A stretch of 64,000 nucleotides of DNA from Pelobates cultripes. Taxonomy: Eukaryota; Chordata; Amphibia; Anura; Pelobatidae. How positions within the stretch are numbered: the first letter of the stretch is position 1; each line of letters opens with the position of its first letter. The stretch lies in NCBI GenBank assembly GCA_933207985.1, contig OW240912.1, positions 78,000,199 through 78,064,198 of the forward strand, written 5' to 3'. Shown here piece after piece: positions 22,996 through 33,000 of this stretch. Made by a program: the position numbers and the translations under genes. The notes below the pieces were generated by a model. That model saw only the letters and a program-made list of their open reading frames with translations, was not told where the DNA came from and did not search any database.

Positions 22996-23420
22996 GATTG
23001 GCACCTGCTGCCTTCGACTTTTCGACAGATCAACTATGGGGCCCGTTACAACTGGACTTGTTCGCATCCAGACTGAACTCCCAACTACCCCAATACTTCA
23101 GTTGGAGGCCAGATCCATCAGCCACGGCGGTGGATGCGTTCCTTCAGACATGGCCTCGGGGTCGTCACTTTGCGTTTCCCCCTTTCAACCTGATCTCTCG
23201 GAAGCTGGCGTACTTGTCCAGACAAGAGTGCACATTGGTGGTGATAGTTCCCCTATGGCAGACTCAGACTTGGTTCCCACGTCTCTTGGAGATGGCGACG
23301 GATTGCCCACGGATGATCAAGATGCGACCAGATGTGCTTCTGGATCCGGATGGGAACTCACACGAATTGGTGGACCAGGACCTGCTCGAGCTCATGGCTT
23401 GGTTGATTTCAGGGGACCCT
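22990..23420 (+). pseudogene. DIRS methyltransferase-like domain
   Basis: Reads LQLDLFASRLNSQLPQYFSW, PDPSATAVDAFLQTW, HFAFPPFNLISRKLAYL and VVIVPLWQTQTWFPRLLEMA. This block lies between RNase H and recombinase in DIRS-type elements and is described as a DNA adenine methyltransferase-like domain; its role is not established. The frame differs from that of the preceding RNase H end and of the following recombinase. Confidence 0.7.
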
Positions 23421-23435
23421 GGTGTGTCACGGACG

Positions 23436-24337
23436 TTCCGCAGGCTACTAAGAGACTCCTGGAGAATGCCTGGGCACCGGCTACCAGAACAGCTTACAAA
23501 TCTGCATGGCTTGTGTGGTCTGGCTGGTGCATGGGAAGACTGCTGGATCCCCTTTCTGCCCCTCTGAAGGAGGTGCTCAGTTTTCTGACTACACTTTTTG
23601 AATCTGGTTTGGCCTACCGCACTATTAATGTTTATAGATCGGCCATCTCGGTCGGACATCTAGGTATTGACGGACACCGGTTGGACAACATTCTTTTGTG
23701 TGCCGATTGTTGAAGCGTATTCGTTACTCTAGACCTCCGAAATCCAGGTATTCATCATTTTGGGATGTTAACGTAGTGCTGGGCTTCTTGGAATCGTGGC
23801 CCCTTAATGAGGAGCTGTCGCTGAAGCAATTATCCTGGAAACTGGTTATGCTCCTGTGTCTCCTTTCATGCAAAAGGGTTTCGGATGTCAGGGCTTTGGA
23901 CTGGAACGCGTTATCCTTCACCCCCGAGGGAGTGTCATTTAACATGTCTAGGAGGACTAAGACATCGGTGACATCGGTGTTCAGTCCGACCTGCTCTGTG
24001 TCCGGTGGCTTGCCTACGGGTGTACTTGGATCGCACTCACCAATTGAGGTCATTGGATTTGTCCCAATTGTTTATTTCCTTTCAGAAGCCGTTTCTCCCG
24101 ATCTCCTTGACTACGTTAGCTCGTTGGATTAAGAATCTTCTTTCCGCTGCATGGATCAATACTTCAATATTTTCAGCTCATTCGGTCAGAGACGCCATGG
24201 CGTCAAAAGCTTCTACGATGGGTTGTCGTCTGGATGATATCTTGAAGACAGCGGATTGGTCTAGAGAATCTACGTTCCGCGATTTTTATTTCCGCCCGAT
24301 TGACCATGTTTCCTCATTAGTTGTGGCTCAGCTTTAA
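23436..24337 (+). pseudogene. DIRS tyrosine recombinase
   Basis: N-terminal core-binding part: WAPATRTAYKSAWLVWSGWC and LAYRTINVYRSAISVGHLGI. Catalytic part in a second frame: LCLLSCKRVSDVRALDW with the first Arg. In a third frame: FSAHSVRDAMASKASTMGC (His-x-x-Arg), LKTADWSRESTFRDFYFRP (Trp and the nucleophilic Tyr). All five recombinase positions R-H-R-W-Y are still spelled out, but frameshifts near 23700 and 24000 split them. It would join the extrachromosomal circular cDNA to the target. Confidence 0.88.
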
Positions 24338-24340
24338 ACT

Positions 24341-24441
24341 AGCATAATAGGAGCCTCCGTGTCATTAATAAAATTTCTAGATTTTACTAATAACATGACG
24401 TAAAGTCATGATTTTATTAATGACATGGAGCGAGTATTATT
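24341..24441 (+). repeat. DIRS internal complementary region
   Basis: The left half is the complement of the element's extreme left end (about 19838-19878). The right half, from about 24395, is the complement of its extreme right end (about 24965-25022). The joint lies around TTTCTAGATTTTAC. In DIRS1 this region templates completion and circularisation of the cDNA. Confidence 0.88.
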
Positions 24442-24772
24442 CCCACCCACCCACCTGTTGGGTATGGTTTGGATCTACGCTTATGGTTCAATCGGGGGGG
24501 GATCTTTTACCTCAAGGAAATTGTTCATGGTTTTTCTCTTGATTTATGACATATAGTGGGGTCTATTTACTTTTTGCTGATGTGTTTTACGATAGTTGGT
24601 GTACAAAGTCCTACAGGCCAGATTGTCATAATATGTTACATTCAAATCCGGAGTTTGGATTTTACCTACTATTTCTCTGTTTTACAGCTTGATTTCGTTG
24701 TGATGACGTCTACCTTGTTGGAGATTGTTCTTTCCTGATGTGGATATTTTGGTTTGGGTCTTCGGTTTGGAA
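24442..24772. other. DIRS 3' untranslated segment
   Basis: T-rich sequence between the internal complementary region and the right terminal repeat. The short open frame here shows no known motif. A comparable segment (TTTTCACAGCTTGATTCGGT) precedes the right repeat of the element at 44.5 kb. Confidence 0.6.
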
Positions 24773-24962
24773 GGCAAAGAAGAGGAAGTGGAAGTACTAA
24801 GCAAGACATTTATGGACTGTTCCTACTAAGCTGATTGGCTGCCCTGTTACTAGGCAGATCTTGTTGTACCTGTTATTATATTTCATATTTACATTTTTTC
24901 TCTTTCAGTTTTATATTTCTCTTTGCTGCTGAGGAATAAAGTAAGAAAGAGATGGCATAATA
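24773..24962 (-). repeat. DIRS right inverted terminal repeat
   Basis: Complement of 19855-20047 with few differences, followed by an extension (CCTCCGTGTCATTAATAAAA) that matches the internal complementary region. Confidence 0.92.
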
Positions 24963-25022
24963 CTCACCTCCGTGTCATTAATAAAATCATGACTTAACAT
25001 CATGTTATTAGTAAAATCTGGG

Positions 25023-25419
25023 AATTTTAACACACTCATGGCTGGAGTACATTAATCTAATTATTTGCAGATTTTTGGGCTTCCAGCCCTCGTCCCCCAC
25101 CCAGAAAAAGTCTCTATGCGTTTCTAAATAATTGCAGATCATTAAACCCCACATAAGAACTGCCCTAAGTGCCATTATGGACGAGCCTCCACTGGATACA
25201 GCACTCACGGGGGGAGGCAGACAAGCTGCTGGGATCAGCATGTGGGATCTGCACAGCTCTCTCACCATACTGTACTGATGCTGGAGCCAGGTAGTACCAT
25301 CACCCCAGTAACAACATCAGTACAGAGCTGCAGGATGCTGTGAGATGAGAGCAGTTTTTTGACCCCAGCATCAAACCAGACATCAGGGATAAAAGCCTAA
25401 ATAAAAATCAAATGTATGC
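25023..25419. other. No gene recognised
   Basis: Unclassified sequence between the DIRS element and a TG-rich array. Confidence 0.4.
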
Positions 25420-25700
25420 ATGAGTATATCTGACTGTGAGTATATGTTTGTGTGAGTTTGTATATAAATATAAGTATGTATTAATGTGAATGTATGTTTG
25501 TATGTCAATATGTGTGTGTGCTTATGAATGTGAGCATGTATGAATCTGTACGCATGTGTGTATGTGAATTGGAGTATGTCTATATGAATGTGAGTGTGTG
25601 CATATATATGTGTGCATATGAATGTGAGTGATTGAGTATATATGCATGTGTGTGTATATGACTTTGAGTATGTGTATATAAATGAGAGCATGTGTGCGTT
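25420..25700. repeat. TG/TA-rich degenerate array
   Basis: GAATGTGAGTGTGTGCATAT-type units of about 20-30 bp. The array resumes at 26705-26790 on the other side of the MITE, so the MITE inserted into it. Confidence 0.8.
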
Positions 25701-26705
25701 TTAAAGGAACACTATAGTCACCTAAATTACTTTAGCTAAATAAAGCAGTTTTAGTGTATAGATCATGCCCCTGCAATTTCACTGCTCAATTCACTGTCAT
25801 TTAGGAGTTAAATCACTTTTTTCTGTTTATGCAGCCCTAGCCACACCTCCCCTGGCTCTGATTGACAGAGCCTGCATGAAAAAAAAAACTAGTTTCACTT
25901 TCAAACAGATGTAATTTACCTTAAATAATTGTATCTAAATCTCTAAATTGAACTTTAATCACATACAGGAGGCTCTTGCAGGATCTAGCAAGCTGTTAAC
26001 ATAACAGAGGATAAGAAAATCTTAATTAAACAGAACTTGCAATAAAGAAAGCCTAAATAGGGCTCTCTTTACAGGAAGTGTTTATGGAAGGCTGTGCAAG
26101 TCACATGCAGGGAGGTGTGACTAGGGTTCATAAACAAAGGGATTTAACTCCTAAATGGCAGAGGATTGAGCAGTGAGGCTGCAGGGGCATGTTCTATACA
26201 CCAAAACTGCTTCATTAAGCAAGGACCACTCTAGGCACCCAGACCACTTCAGCTTAATGAAGTGGTCTGGGTGCCAGGTCCTTCTAGGGTTAACCATTTT
26301 TTTAAAGCAGTTTCAGAGAAACTGCTATAATTATGAATGGGTTAAGCCTTCCTAAGCCTCTAGTGGCTGTCTCATTGACAGCCACTAGAGGCGCTTGCGT
26401 GCTTCTCACTGTGATTTTCACAGTGAGAGCACGCCAGCGTCCATAGGAAAGCATTGTAAATGCTTTCCTATGGACCGGCTGAATCTAGCGCAGCTGCGGC
26501 GTTCAGGCGAGAGGAGGAGGAGAGCTCTCCGCCCAGCGCTGGAAAAAGGTAAGTTTTTACCCCTTTCCCCTTCCAGAGCCGGGCGGGAGGGGGACCCTGA
26601 GGGTGGGGGCACCCTCAGGGCACTATAGTGCCAGGAAAACGAGTATGTTTTCCTGGCACTATAGTGGTCCTTTAAGTTGTTCAGGTGACTATAGTGTCCC
26701 TTTAA
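25701..26705. mobile_element. TTAA MITE, 'AACACTATAGTCACC' family, copy 2 (host of a nested MITE)
   Basis: Left TTAAAGGAACACTATAGTCA at 25701, right GTGACTATAGTGTCCCTTTAA ending at 26705. The interior matches 13752-14292 (CTAGCCACACCTCCCCTGGC, AGCCTGCATGAA). It is split at 26215-26675 by a second TTAA MITE. TG-rich repeat lies on both sides, fixing the insertion limits. Confidence 0.85.
26215..26675 (-). mobile_element. Hairpin-array TTAA MITE nested in the 25.7-kb MITE
   Basis: Starts TTAAGCAAGGACCACTCTAG and ends ACTATAGTGGTCCTTTAA, lying in the host MITE at a TTAA. Palindromes read in opposite order to the copy at 795-1041: ACCCAGACCACTTC arms, AGCAGTTTCAGAGAAACTGC, GCCTCTAGTGGCTGTC arms, GTGCTTCTCACTGTGATTTT arms (26397-26433), and AGGAAAAC...GTTTTCCT near the end. 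A G-rich stretch at 26578-26607 (GGGCGGGAGGGGGA then GGGTGGGGGC) could form a G-quadruplex. Confidence 0.85.
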
Positions 26706-26789
26706 TGTTTACGTGTGTGTATATGATTGTAAGTGTGTGTGCGTATTTTTGTGTATATACATGTAAGTGCATGTGTTTGTAATTTACCT

Positions 26790-27060
26790 AACAAAAAAGT
26801 GTTAGGGGTATTGCAGAGAGACGGCAACAAAAAAATTCTGCAGTTGGGGGAGTGCCAATTTCAATTTCTGCACAGTACCAGATAAGCTAGGTAGCCTCTG
26901 TAAGTACTAAACACCAAATTTTGTCCAATGGCAATTTTCATATTTGCTAATCATCTTAACTAAATCTGTACCACTCAGCCAGATGCATCTGATGTCAATT
27001 ATAAAATTGATGATTTTTGCATCTGAAACATACATAAAGTATAGGATTCAGACAACAAAC
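26790..27060. other. No gene recognised
   Basis: Unclassified AT-rich sequence. Confidence 0.4.
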
Positions 27061-27712
27061 TACAAAGCACTCATTTTTTTTTTTTCAATTTGACAATTTT
27101 TATTTTCCAAGCGTAAAAAGCAAAGGGGGGTTACAGGAATAAAAAAGGGGGAGGATTACAGGCATAGGTATAACGCATATTGCACTGTGTCATAGAGTTT
27201 TGCATCACAGAGTTTTGCATAGAACCCCTTCGGTCAGCATATGCGTCAGTAAGAGGATATCACTGCATAACCTGGGGGTGATGTCAGGTGTGTTGTCTAT
27301 CCAATGCCACTGGTGTGGTTCCGTTTGTCATATTTTGGAATGGGGTACGTAGGGGATATGAGCATATTGGGGGAGGGGTGAGGAAGTGGGGGGAAGAGGG
27401 GAAGGGGGGGTTGAGGGTGTTGCTCCGGTGTATGTTGAACCAATCTCAGTAGGGTCCATCAGATTCGCACCTCGGGTTCATCCCCGTAGTGCCCGTTTCT
27501 GTCTTGTGTCTCTTAGCTATCGTCTTTATATCTATGTCTCTGTATGTTCGTGTGTACTCTCCTCTGTCTTCTAGTCTGTGGCTCTCTTGGCCCAGTTCTC
27601 CCAAACCTCCCGTTTCCAGGACCGACGTTTTGTTATGGGGGCAGTGTGCGTTTCGTAGCTCCCCACTGTTGAGACATACTTAATCAGTTCTTGCATACAA
27701 AGCACTAATTTT
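27061..27712 (-). mobile_element. 5'-truncated L1-type retroposon with target duplication
   Basis: The insert at 27078-27695 is bounded by an imperfect 17-bp direct repeat: TACAAAGCACTCATTTT (27061-27077) and TACAAAGCACTAATTTT (27696-27712). Inside the left copy comes a T tract and AATTTGACAATTTTTATTTT, the complement of a poly(A)-tailed 3' end, as at the L1 copy at 59179. This shows minus orientation and target-primed insertion. The body has no recognisable ORF2 and is probably 3' UTR. G-rich text at 27370-27415 may be quadruplex-prone. Confidence 0.7.
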
Positions 27713-28696
27713 AAGGAAATTTTGGTGCCGAATGCAAGCAAATGATAATTATCAGTATAAAAATTTTAACATAAAAATGCATTTGCCCATAGTGCTAGAG
27801 GGAGATTTAACACCTCCAATATAACCCCACCAGCCATACCTGCCCACCTTATGAAAAGAGTTTCCTTTTAGAGTACTCCAGCACCCTCGTCTCAATCACA
27901 TCTGTACAAAATTCCGCAAATTGCACAGATGGTCCAGAATTCTGTATTAGTATACACTCCTGAGGCAAAAGTGTCAGTCTATGGATATACATCTTTATTG
28001 GCCAAAAAGGACAGTTTGATATTTTATTGTACTTGACACATTTCATTAAAACAATTTTAAACAGAAACACTGGAATACACATGGTGTAAAACACCCATCA
28101 CTCTCAAACAAGCACTCTCAAGCCAGAGGAAAATCCTCACTTTCTTTCTACTAGGACATTCATAGAACATACATGCGTCCCAAATATTATGTAACTGGGG
28201 CTCAAGAGGCCTCAGATTTTACTTGTGGCCTGTGGCAAGACAACAACATTGTAAAAACCTTACTACATAAGGTTAAAAAGGATAAAGATAAAGTTGGTCT
28301 ATACCAGCCTATAATGTTACAGTTCTATTTACAGCATTGAAACAGCCTGTTTTCCCATAGAGTAAGCCGAGGCTGATCTGTATCAACAAAGAATGCATTG
28401 TTTACGAGACAAGGGAAGAGGTAACAAGATATTGTCACAGAGAAGCATTTACAGTGTGCATCTCTCAGCAGACAGTTTTTAGTGTGGGATCTGTATCTCA
28501 CGGCTAACGTACAAAGCACACTTTCATAACTGCAGCTAAAAGAAGAACATGTTTTACTTTCTCACTAGTCAACCAAGCTGAAGTTTCTACCATACCAAAA
28601 CTACTCGTTAAAACCTTCTGCATTTGAAAATGGAAGGCAGTAGGACCCTGATAGCTTTTTTTTTTTTTAACTTGACCACAAGTAGCTGTCAGTAAC
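27713..28696. other. 5' flank of the PTPN22-like exon; no second gene supported
   Basis: Minus-strand open frames at 27849-28094 and 28325-28519 were read but match nothing I recognise and have no clear splice context. The 28.1-28.7 kb part is the likely promoter-side flank of the exon at 28832. Confidence 0.4.
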
Positions 28697-28755
28697 AACT
28701 TCCGCTTAAGACTTTAACATTTTTTTTTCTATCGTGAGATGCTAGGAAACCACAC
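28697..28755 (+). promoter_or_regulatory. Candidate ETS and RUNX motifs upstream of PTPN22-like exon
   Basis: AACTTCCGCTT at 28697-28707 contains the ETS core (GGAA on the minus strand). AAACCACAC at 28747-28755 contains the RUNX core AACCACA. They lie about 125 and 80 bp before the start codon. Such sites are common in haematopoietic promoters, but two short motifs occur easily by chance and no TATA box was seen. Confidence 0.25.
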
Positions 28756-28831
28756 GGTACGCCTGTGCTTGGTGGTCTTGTTAACCATTATGTCTACATA
28801 GTATGGCCATTTTCATTGCTGGCCTCTTAAG

Positions 28832-28918
28832 ATGGATCAGAGAGAGGTACTACTCCGTTATATTCAAGGCTTTCAGAAAAAAAAAGAAAAGCCAGATGAT
28901 TTTGCTAGCGATTTCATG
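28832..28918 (+). CDS. ptpn22: First coding exon of PTPN22-like tyrosine phosphatase
   Basis: ATG at 28832 opens 29 codons beginning MDQREVLLRYIQ and ending PDDFASDFM, immediately followed by a consensus splice donor (GTAAGA at 28919). Vertebrate PTPN22 begins MDQREIL and its segment before the catalytic domain has the same length and pattern (helix, Lys-rich turn, EEFANEFL), matching without a gap. PTPN12 (PTP-PEST) is similar at DNFARDFM but starts MEQVEIL and is longer. PTPN22 is a cytosolic phosphatase that dampens antigen-receptor signalling. The exon ends in phase 0. No second exon (RQSTKYKA / NRYKDILP region) was found to the right, so intron 1 probably exceeds 35 kb, unless this is an isolated exon copy. 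Not seen in the sequence: expression, 5' UTR limits. Confidence 0.72.
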
Positions 28919-29928
28919 GTAAGACAATATTTTAAATTCTAAATAATATGTTCTTGTTACAAAGTGCTGACAAATACTTCATATTTTATTGTGACACTGT
29001 TAACACAATAATGCTGCTAAACATATAATGATCAACTTATTAATTGTAACTATAAAAATCTTTAATTTTTTACAAAAAAAACAACAAAAACAGAAGTTAG
29101 CAGCTTCTCTTTTTTTTTTAAGCTGATTTAGGTGTTGCAGTCATTGGTTTCAAATTTAGAATTTAGTAATCTTGGGTACACTGAAGACCATCCACAAAAA
29201 TAGGAGTTGTGGAGAAAAGACCGGAAAATTGTGAAATTGTAGGCCAGAATAGACAAATTTGACTTTTTTTTTTTAAACTTGCCATATTTTAACAAATAAT
29301 TCGCAATTCCCTTGCTTGTTTTTCAATAGTTCCTGATTTAAGTGAATAGGCTCCAAAAAATAGCCTTTCTGTAGAAGTGGTGTTAGAACGGCGAAGAAAT
29401 TAAACAATATGGAGTGTAGATACAACGTTATCAGAAAATTAAATGATTATATACTTTTGCTTAACTTTGTAAGATGCTTAAAGTACACAGTTACACAGTT
29501 AAGTAAAAATTGCCTAAATGTTACAAAGTATTTCAACCCACCTATTTGCATTGATTTCCTTGTTTGCTTCATTGTAGCACATTTGCAAAACCAGTTGTAA
29601 TTTTCAAAATGTTTGTTTATCTAACATGCGTTAAGGCACATTCAAAAGGCAGACATATTAGTGTATGAGAAACTGTGCATGCTCAAGATTATTTAAAAAC
29701 ATTATCACTTATCAGAAAATAACCTTAACATTTTCTAAAAAAATCTTCCAGGAGCATTGTTACTTCCTATGTAATTGTAGCAAAAATGTTCTGTCTCATT
29801 TTAGTGTTTTGTGCACTTTTGTGGCTCAGTGGTACTGTTATTTAGATTGCGCTGTAGGCTTGATTAAAACTGATGTGTGTCTTTTCTTTGGGAAGATGCT
29901 CTCCCCATCTTATGGCAGATATTAGATA
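28919..29928. other. Probable intron 1, unclassified part
   Basis: AT-rich sequence after the donor site with no recognised repeat or exon. Open frames at 29409-29925 look like chance frames. Confidence 0.45.
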
Positions 29929-29936
29929 CCCTAGAT

Positions 29937-30065
29937 CAGGCTTCCCCAAACCCTGGCCCTCCAGATGTCGCTGAACTACAACTCCCATGATTCTCAGACT
30001 ATCTATTTCATTCATAGAATCATGGGAGTTGTAGTTCAGCAACAGCCGGAGTTTGGGGAAGCCTG
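29937..30065. mobile_element. 129-bp hAT-type hairpin MITE
   Basis: Inverted arms CAGGCTTCCCCAAACCCTGG / GTTTGGGGAAGCCTG around ACTACAACTCCCATGATTCT and its complement. Flanked by 8-bp direct repeats with one mismatch: CCCTAGAT (29929-29936) and CCATAGAT (30066-30073). Length, CAG start and 8-bp duplication fit a hAT-derived MITE. Confidence 0.85.
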
Positions 30066-30212
30066 CCATAGATGTTTGTGAATTAAATTTCTCATGATAT
30101 GCTACCAATCTGCACACTTACTGAGTCTAAAGGATTCATTCACAATCATCTCAGTTGCCTTCTTTGCAGGTGAAGTAGCCCCTGTTCACAACAGAGTAAT
30201 CAAGTGAGTAGA

Positions 30213-30324
30213 CATGGGGTAGGCTAACTTTGGCATTCCAGATGTTGTGGACTACATCTCCCATAATGCTCTAACAGCTGTAATGCTTGCAAACATCTGG
30301 AGTGTCGAAAGTTGCCTACCCCTG
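30213..30324. mobile_element. Hairpin MITE, GGTAGGC...GCCTACC family
   Basis: Arms TGGGGTAGGCTAACTTTGGC and TCGAAAGTTGCCTACCCC surround a TTCCAGATGTTGTGGACTAC-type stem. Related to the copy at 34071-34213. No clean target duplication. Confidence 0.7.
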
Positions 30325-30329
30325 CAGTA

Positions 30330-32529
30330 AGATGTGTTGAAATAAAAAAAACAAAAAAACTTTTTTTCAAAATTTGGACAGAAATAACAACAATCAAAAA
30401 TAAGAATTCAGAAGCGTTGGACTTTTTTTTATATGAAATGTAAAAAGGGAGAAAGTATGACAATATAACTGTTTAGTGAATGCACCCCAAATATCAAGTT
30501 ATTATACAGATGCTTCAGCATGTGTGCAAGAATTATCATACTGTCTGTTGGCATCAGCATCCCTGGCCAAGAAAAATCTAAAATATATACAGAATCAATA
30601 ATGGCGTACTATTTTTATTTACCTGCTGCATTGAGTACTTGCTGTGCACCAGTTTAATTCTATTCCCTTTGTTGTTTGAGTGAAGAATGATACATGTGAA
30701 TTTAAAAAGTAGAACTAAATTGTGGGAATGTGGTCAATTCTTATATCATTTTCTTTCACAACTTTGTGGCTAAGACACATTTTTATTAAGGCTGGATGAT
30801 GCTTTAGAAATAAATGGCATAAATTGATGTGTGTATTATATAATTCATGTGTTCTACTTTATAGGCTATTTTTAAATGTTATGTATAGGTTTAACTTAAA
30901 AAGGTGCCAATTTTAATAGTTGGCTAATTCTAGCACAGGGGGGTGACATTACACAACATTTGTGTGAATTTATCAGTTGGGATTGGGGAGTTAGGATCTG
31001 ATTATATCCTAGAAAGGCAGATTTATTGAAACTAACAATCTAAAATTTTGTTTGGGAAAAGGGGAACTTGGAGCAAATGCTTGTCCAAGGTGCCATTTGC
31101 ATCATTGTTCAGTAAATATAAACGTCCTCTCTTTGTTTATAAGAAGCTCAAAAAAGTAAACATTCCTGTTTACCCTCAAAATGCAAGGAAAGTCTTTAGC
31201 ATCCTAAAAATGCCCTTTTCCTCCATGCAATTACATTTTAATTTCATTTAAACCCCCGTATGTCTTCTTTTTAGAAAATGTATTCAGCAACTGTAACAAT
31301 GGTATATTGTTGCACAGTATTGCTTAATGTGTACTTAGAAATCAATTAAGTCCATTATCAAGCACTTGTTCTATAATTGAAAAAGAAACAAGTATATTGT
31401 GGTTGGGAGTATTTTAATTGCAACTGAACATTCAGTTTGATCTGCATTAAAATATTATAGCTTTAGCAAGTGACTATTTTAGTGATTTCATATACTCTTT
31501 TATAAGGCTAATTTAGTTGTTTTGTTTTGAAATGTCCTAGGATGTATGTATTACTGTTTCAAAAAGGACTAATGTATTGTGTCCTCTCGGTTTCAAAACT
31601 GTTCTCCAAATTCCAGGCATTTGAAGTTCCTGTATTATGGGGGAAGATGTCTGGTACTTTCCTATACTGTCCATTAGAATTTTAGCAGGGGTGTCAGTTG
31701 ACACAATAAAAGCTCAGCTTTTTATTACTTATAGCTATGGATTTTTTGCACAAAACAAGGAATTGTAAGAAATTTTAATTGATATGCTAGTTTTGCCCAG
31801 AACCCCAATTATTTATTTGTTAACCATGCAAACAAATTATTAAACTATAGTGACCACAGAATAATTGACTAGTAAGTGGCCATAGCCAATTTACGACTCC
31901 TATTCTTAGGATGCTGCAACATCATATTTGTTTTTATTCTAGAAGCAATAGGGTTAAACAGAAAGTAAATTTTTCCCATGACTTCCATAATGTTCTGTAC
32001 AGACATTCACTCCCTAACTCCAATGTCAGATGACATTAATCAGGGCGAAATCCCAAACATGACGGAAACATTATACTCGGAAAATAACTTGGCAACTGTA
32101 TTGCTTTTTTATTTTATTTTTATATATTATTTATTAATTTTTTTCCCCTATTATTTTAGCTTTTGGACTGTATGCACCTAATATTCCAAATAGTTTTTGT
32201 TTTTTAAAACTAGGCTACTTACATCTAAAGAATCATGTTATAAAAATGGCCTTACGTACATGTCCTATAAATAAAATAAATTCACAGTTATACTTATTAT
32301 GTCTACAAGCTAAATGACGTGATTTTCCATTGAATAATCCTTTATCATGAAGATCGATCTGTTGACCTTATATAAGTAATTTGCTTAGCTTTACTAGAAT
32401 TAAAATGTCTCTTATTTGCACCCGTTATTTGTGGACGCCACATGGACCAAGTGTCAGTCAGTACCACAGAATGGTGTGCTTTTGATCTATGGGGAAAATC
32501 CCTTTAAAATACTGAATTTCAGTAAATAT
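30330..32529. other. Probable intron, no feature recognised
   Basis: About 2.2 kb of AT-rich sequence. The open frame at 31048-31251 has neither splice context nor a recognised family. Confidence 0.5.
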
Positions 32530-33000
32530 TGCTCATTTATTTATTTATTAAATATTTTACCAGGAAAGATACATTGAGATTTCTCCTGTTTTCAAGTATG
32601 TCCTGGGTCCACAAAACATTGCATTGTTACAATATGATACAATATTACAAAAATACAATATACAAACTATAAATATATATATACACATCCACACATATAT
32701 AAATTTAATACATAACAGGTAATAAATATATTCAACCATGACAGGCGCATTCTGTGCTGAGGGATATAGATCTCTTAAAAGATTTTAGATTGAATGAAGA
32801 TTTGACTGTGTCCCTGAGGTTATTCCATAATTGCGGAGCTCTGTAGGAAAAGGAGGATCGAGCCACTTTATTTTTGTATTGAGGTATGCTAAATATCGCG
32901 CTGGTACTGGATCGGAGGTTATTATATATAAAACACCAATATACTTCATTTCTTTTTACTAGGAGTAAATAGAACACACAAGTAAATGAGAAATACATTT
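32530..33000 (-). pseudogene. LINE 3' end with C-terminal ORF remnant
   Basis: The minus-strand translation of 32998-32732 includes IPQYKNKVARSSFSYRAP and LWNNLRDTVKSSFNLKSFKR, the conserved C-terminal tail of L2/Rex-like LINE proteins (SFS..AP.LWN.L). The downstream 3' UTR (TACTTGAAAACAGGAGAAAT) ends in a (TTTA)n tract at 32535-32556 read as (TAAA)n. The 5' part is truncated. A related 3' UTR scrap (ATTTAACCAGGAAAGGTACG) lies at 49850. Confidence 0.7.

Larger units (their letters stand above)
19838..25022 (+). mobile_element. DIRS1-like tyrosine-recombinase retrotransposon
   Basis: About 5.2 kb with the DIRS architecture. Inverted terminal repeats of about 195 bp (19855-20047 and 24773-24962) are near-identical by eye. 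An internal complementary region at 24341-24441 consists of the complement of the left extremity (AGCATAATAGGAGCCTCCGT) joined to the complement of the right extremity (GTCATGATTTTATTAATGAC). Coding order is gag-like, RT, RNase H, methyltransferase-like, tyrosine recombinase. No target duplication is visible, as expected for recombinase-mediated integration. Several frameshifts and stops make it non-autonomous now. Confidence 0.92.

Noticed and set aside
21591..23567. Single 658-codon open frame across the DIRS RT to methyltransferase region
   Set aside because: Only parts of it (RNase H front and methyltransferase-like domain) are real coding; its first 270 codons are the wrong phase of the RT, whose motifs are in another frame.
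27849..28094. Minus-strand frame ending FAEFCTDVIETRVLEYSKRK
   Set aside because: It looks protein-like for about 25 residues, but no family was recognised and no splice acceptor or conserved partner was seen; the expected upstream neighbour of PTPN22 did not match.
29937..30324. Hairpins considered as microRNA precursors
   Set aside because: Both have transposon-type ends, and one has an 8-bp flanking duplication, so they are better explained as MITEs.
31048..31251. Open frame considered as an exon
   Set aside because: Basic, AT-driven composition, no known motif, no splice context.
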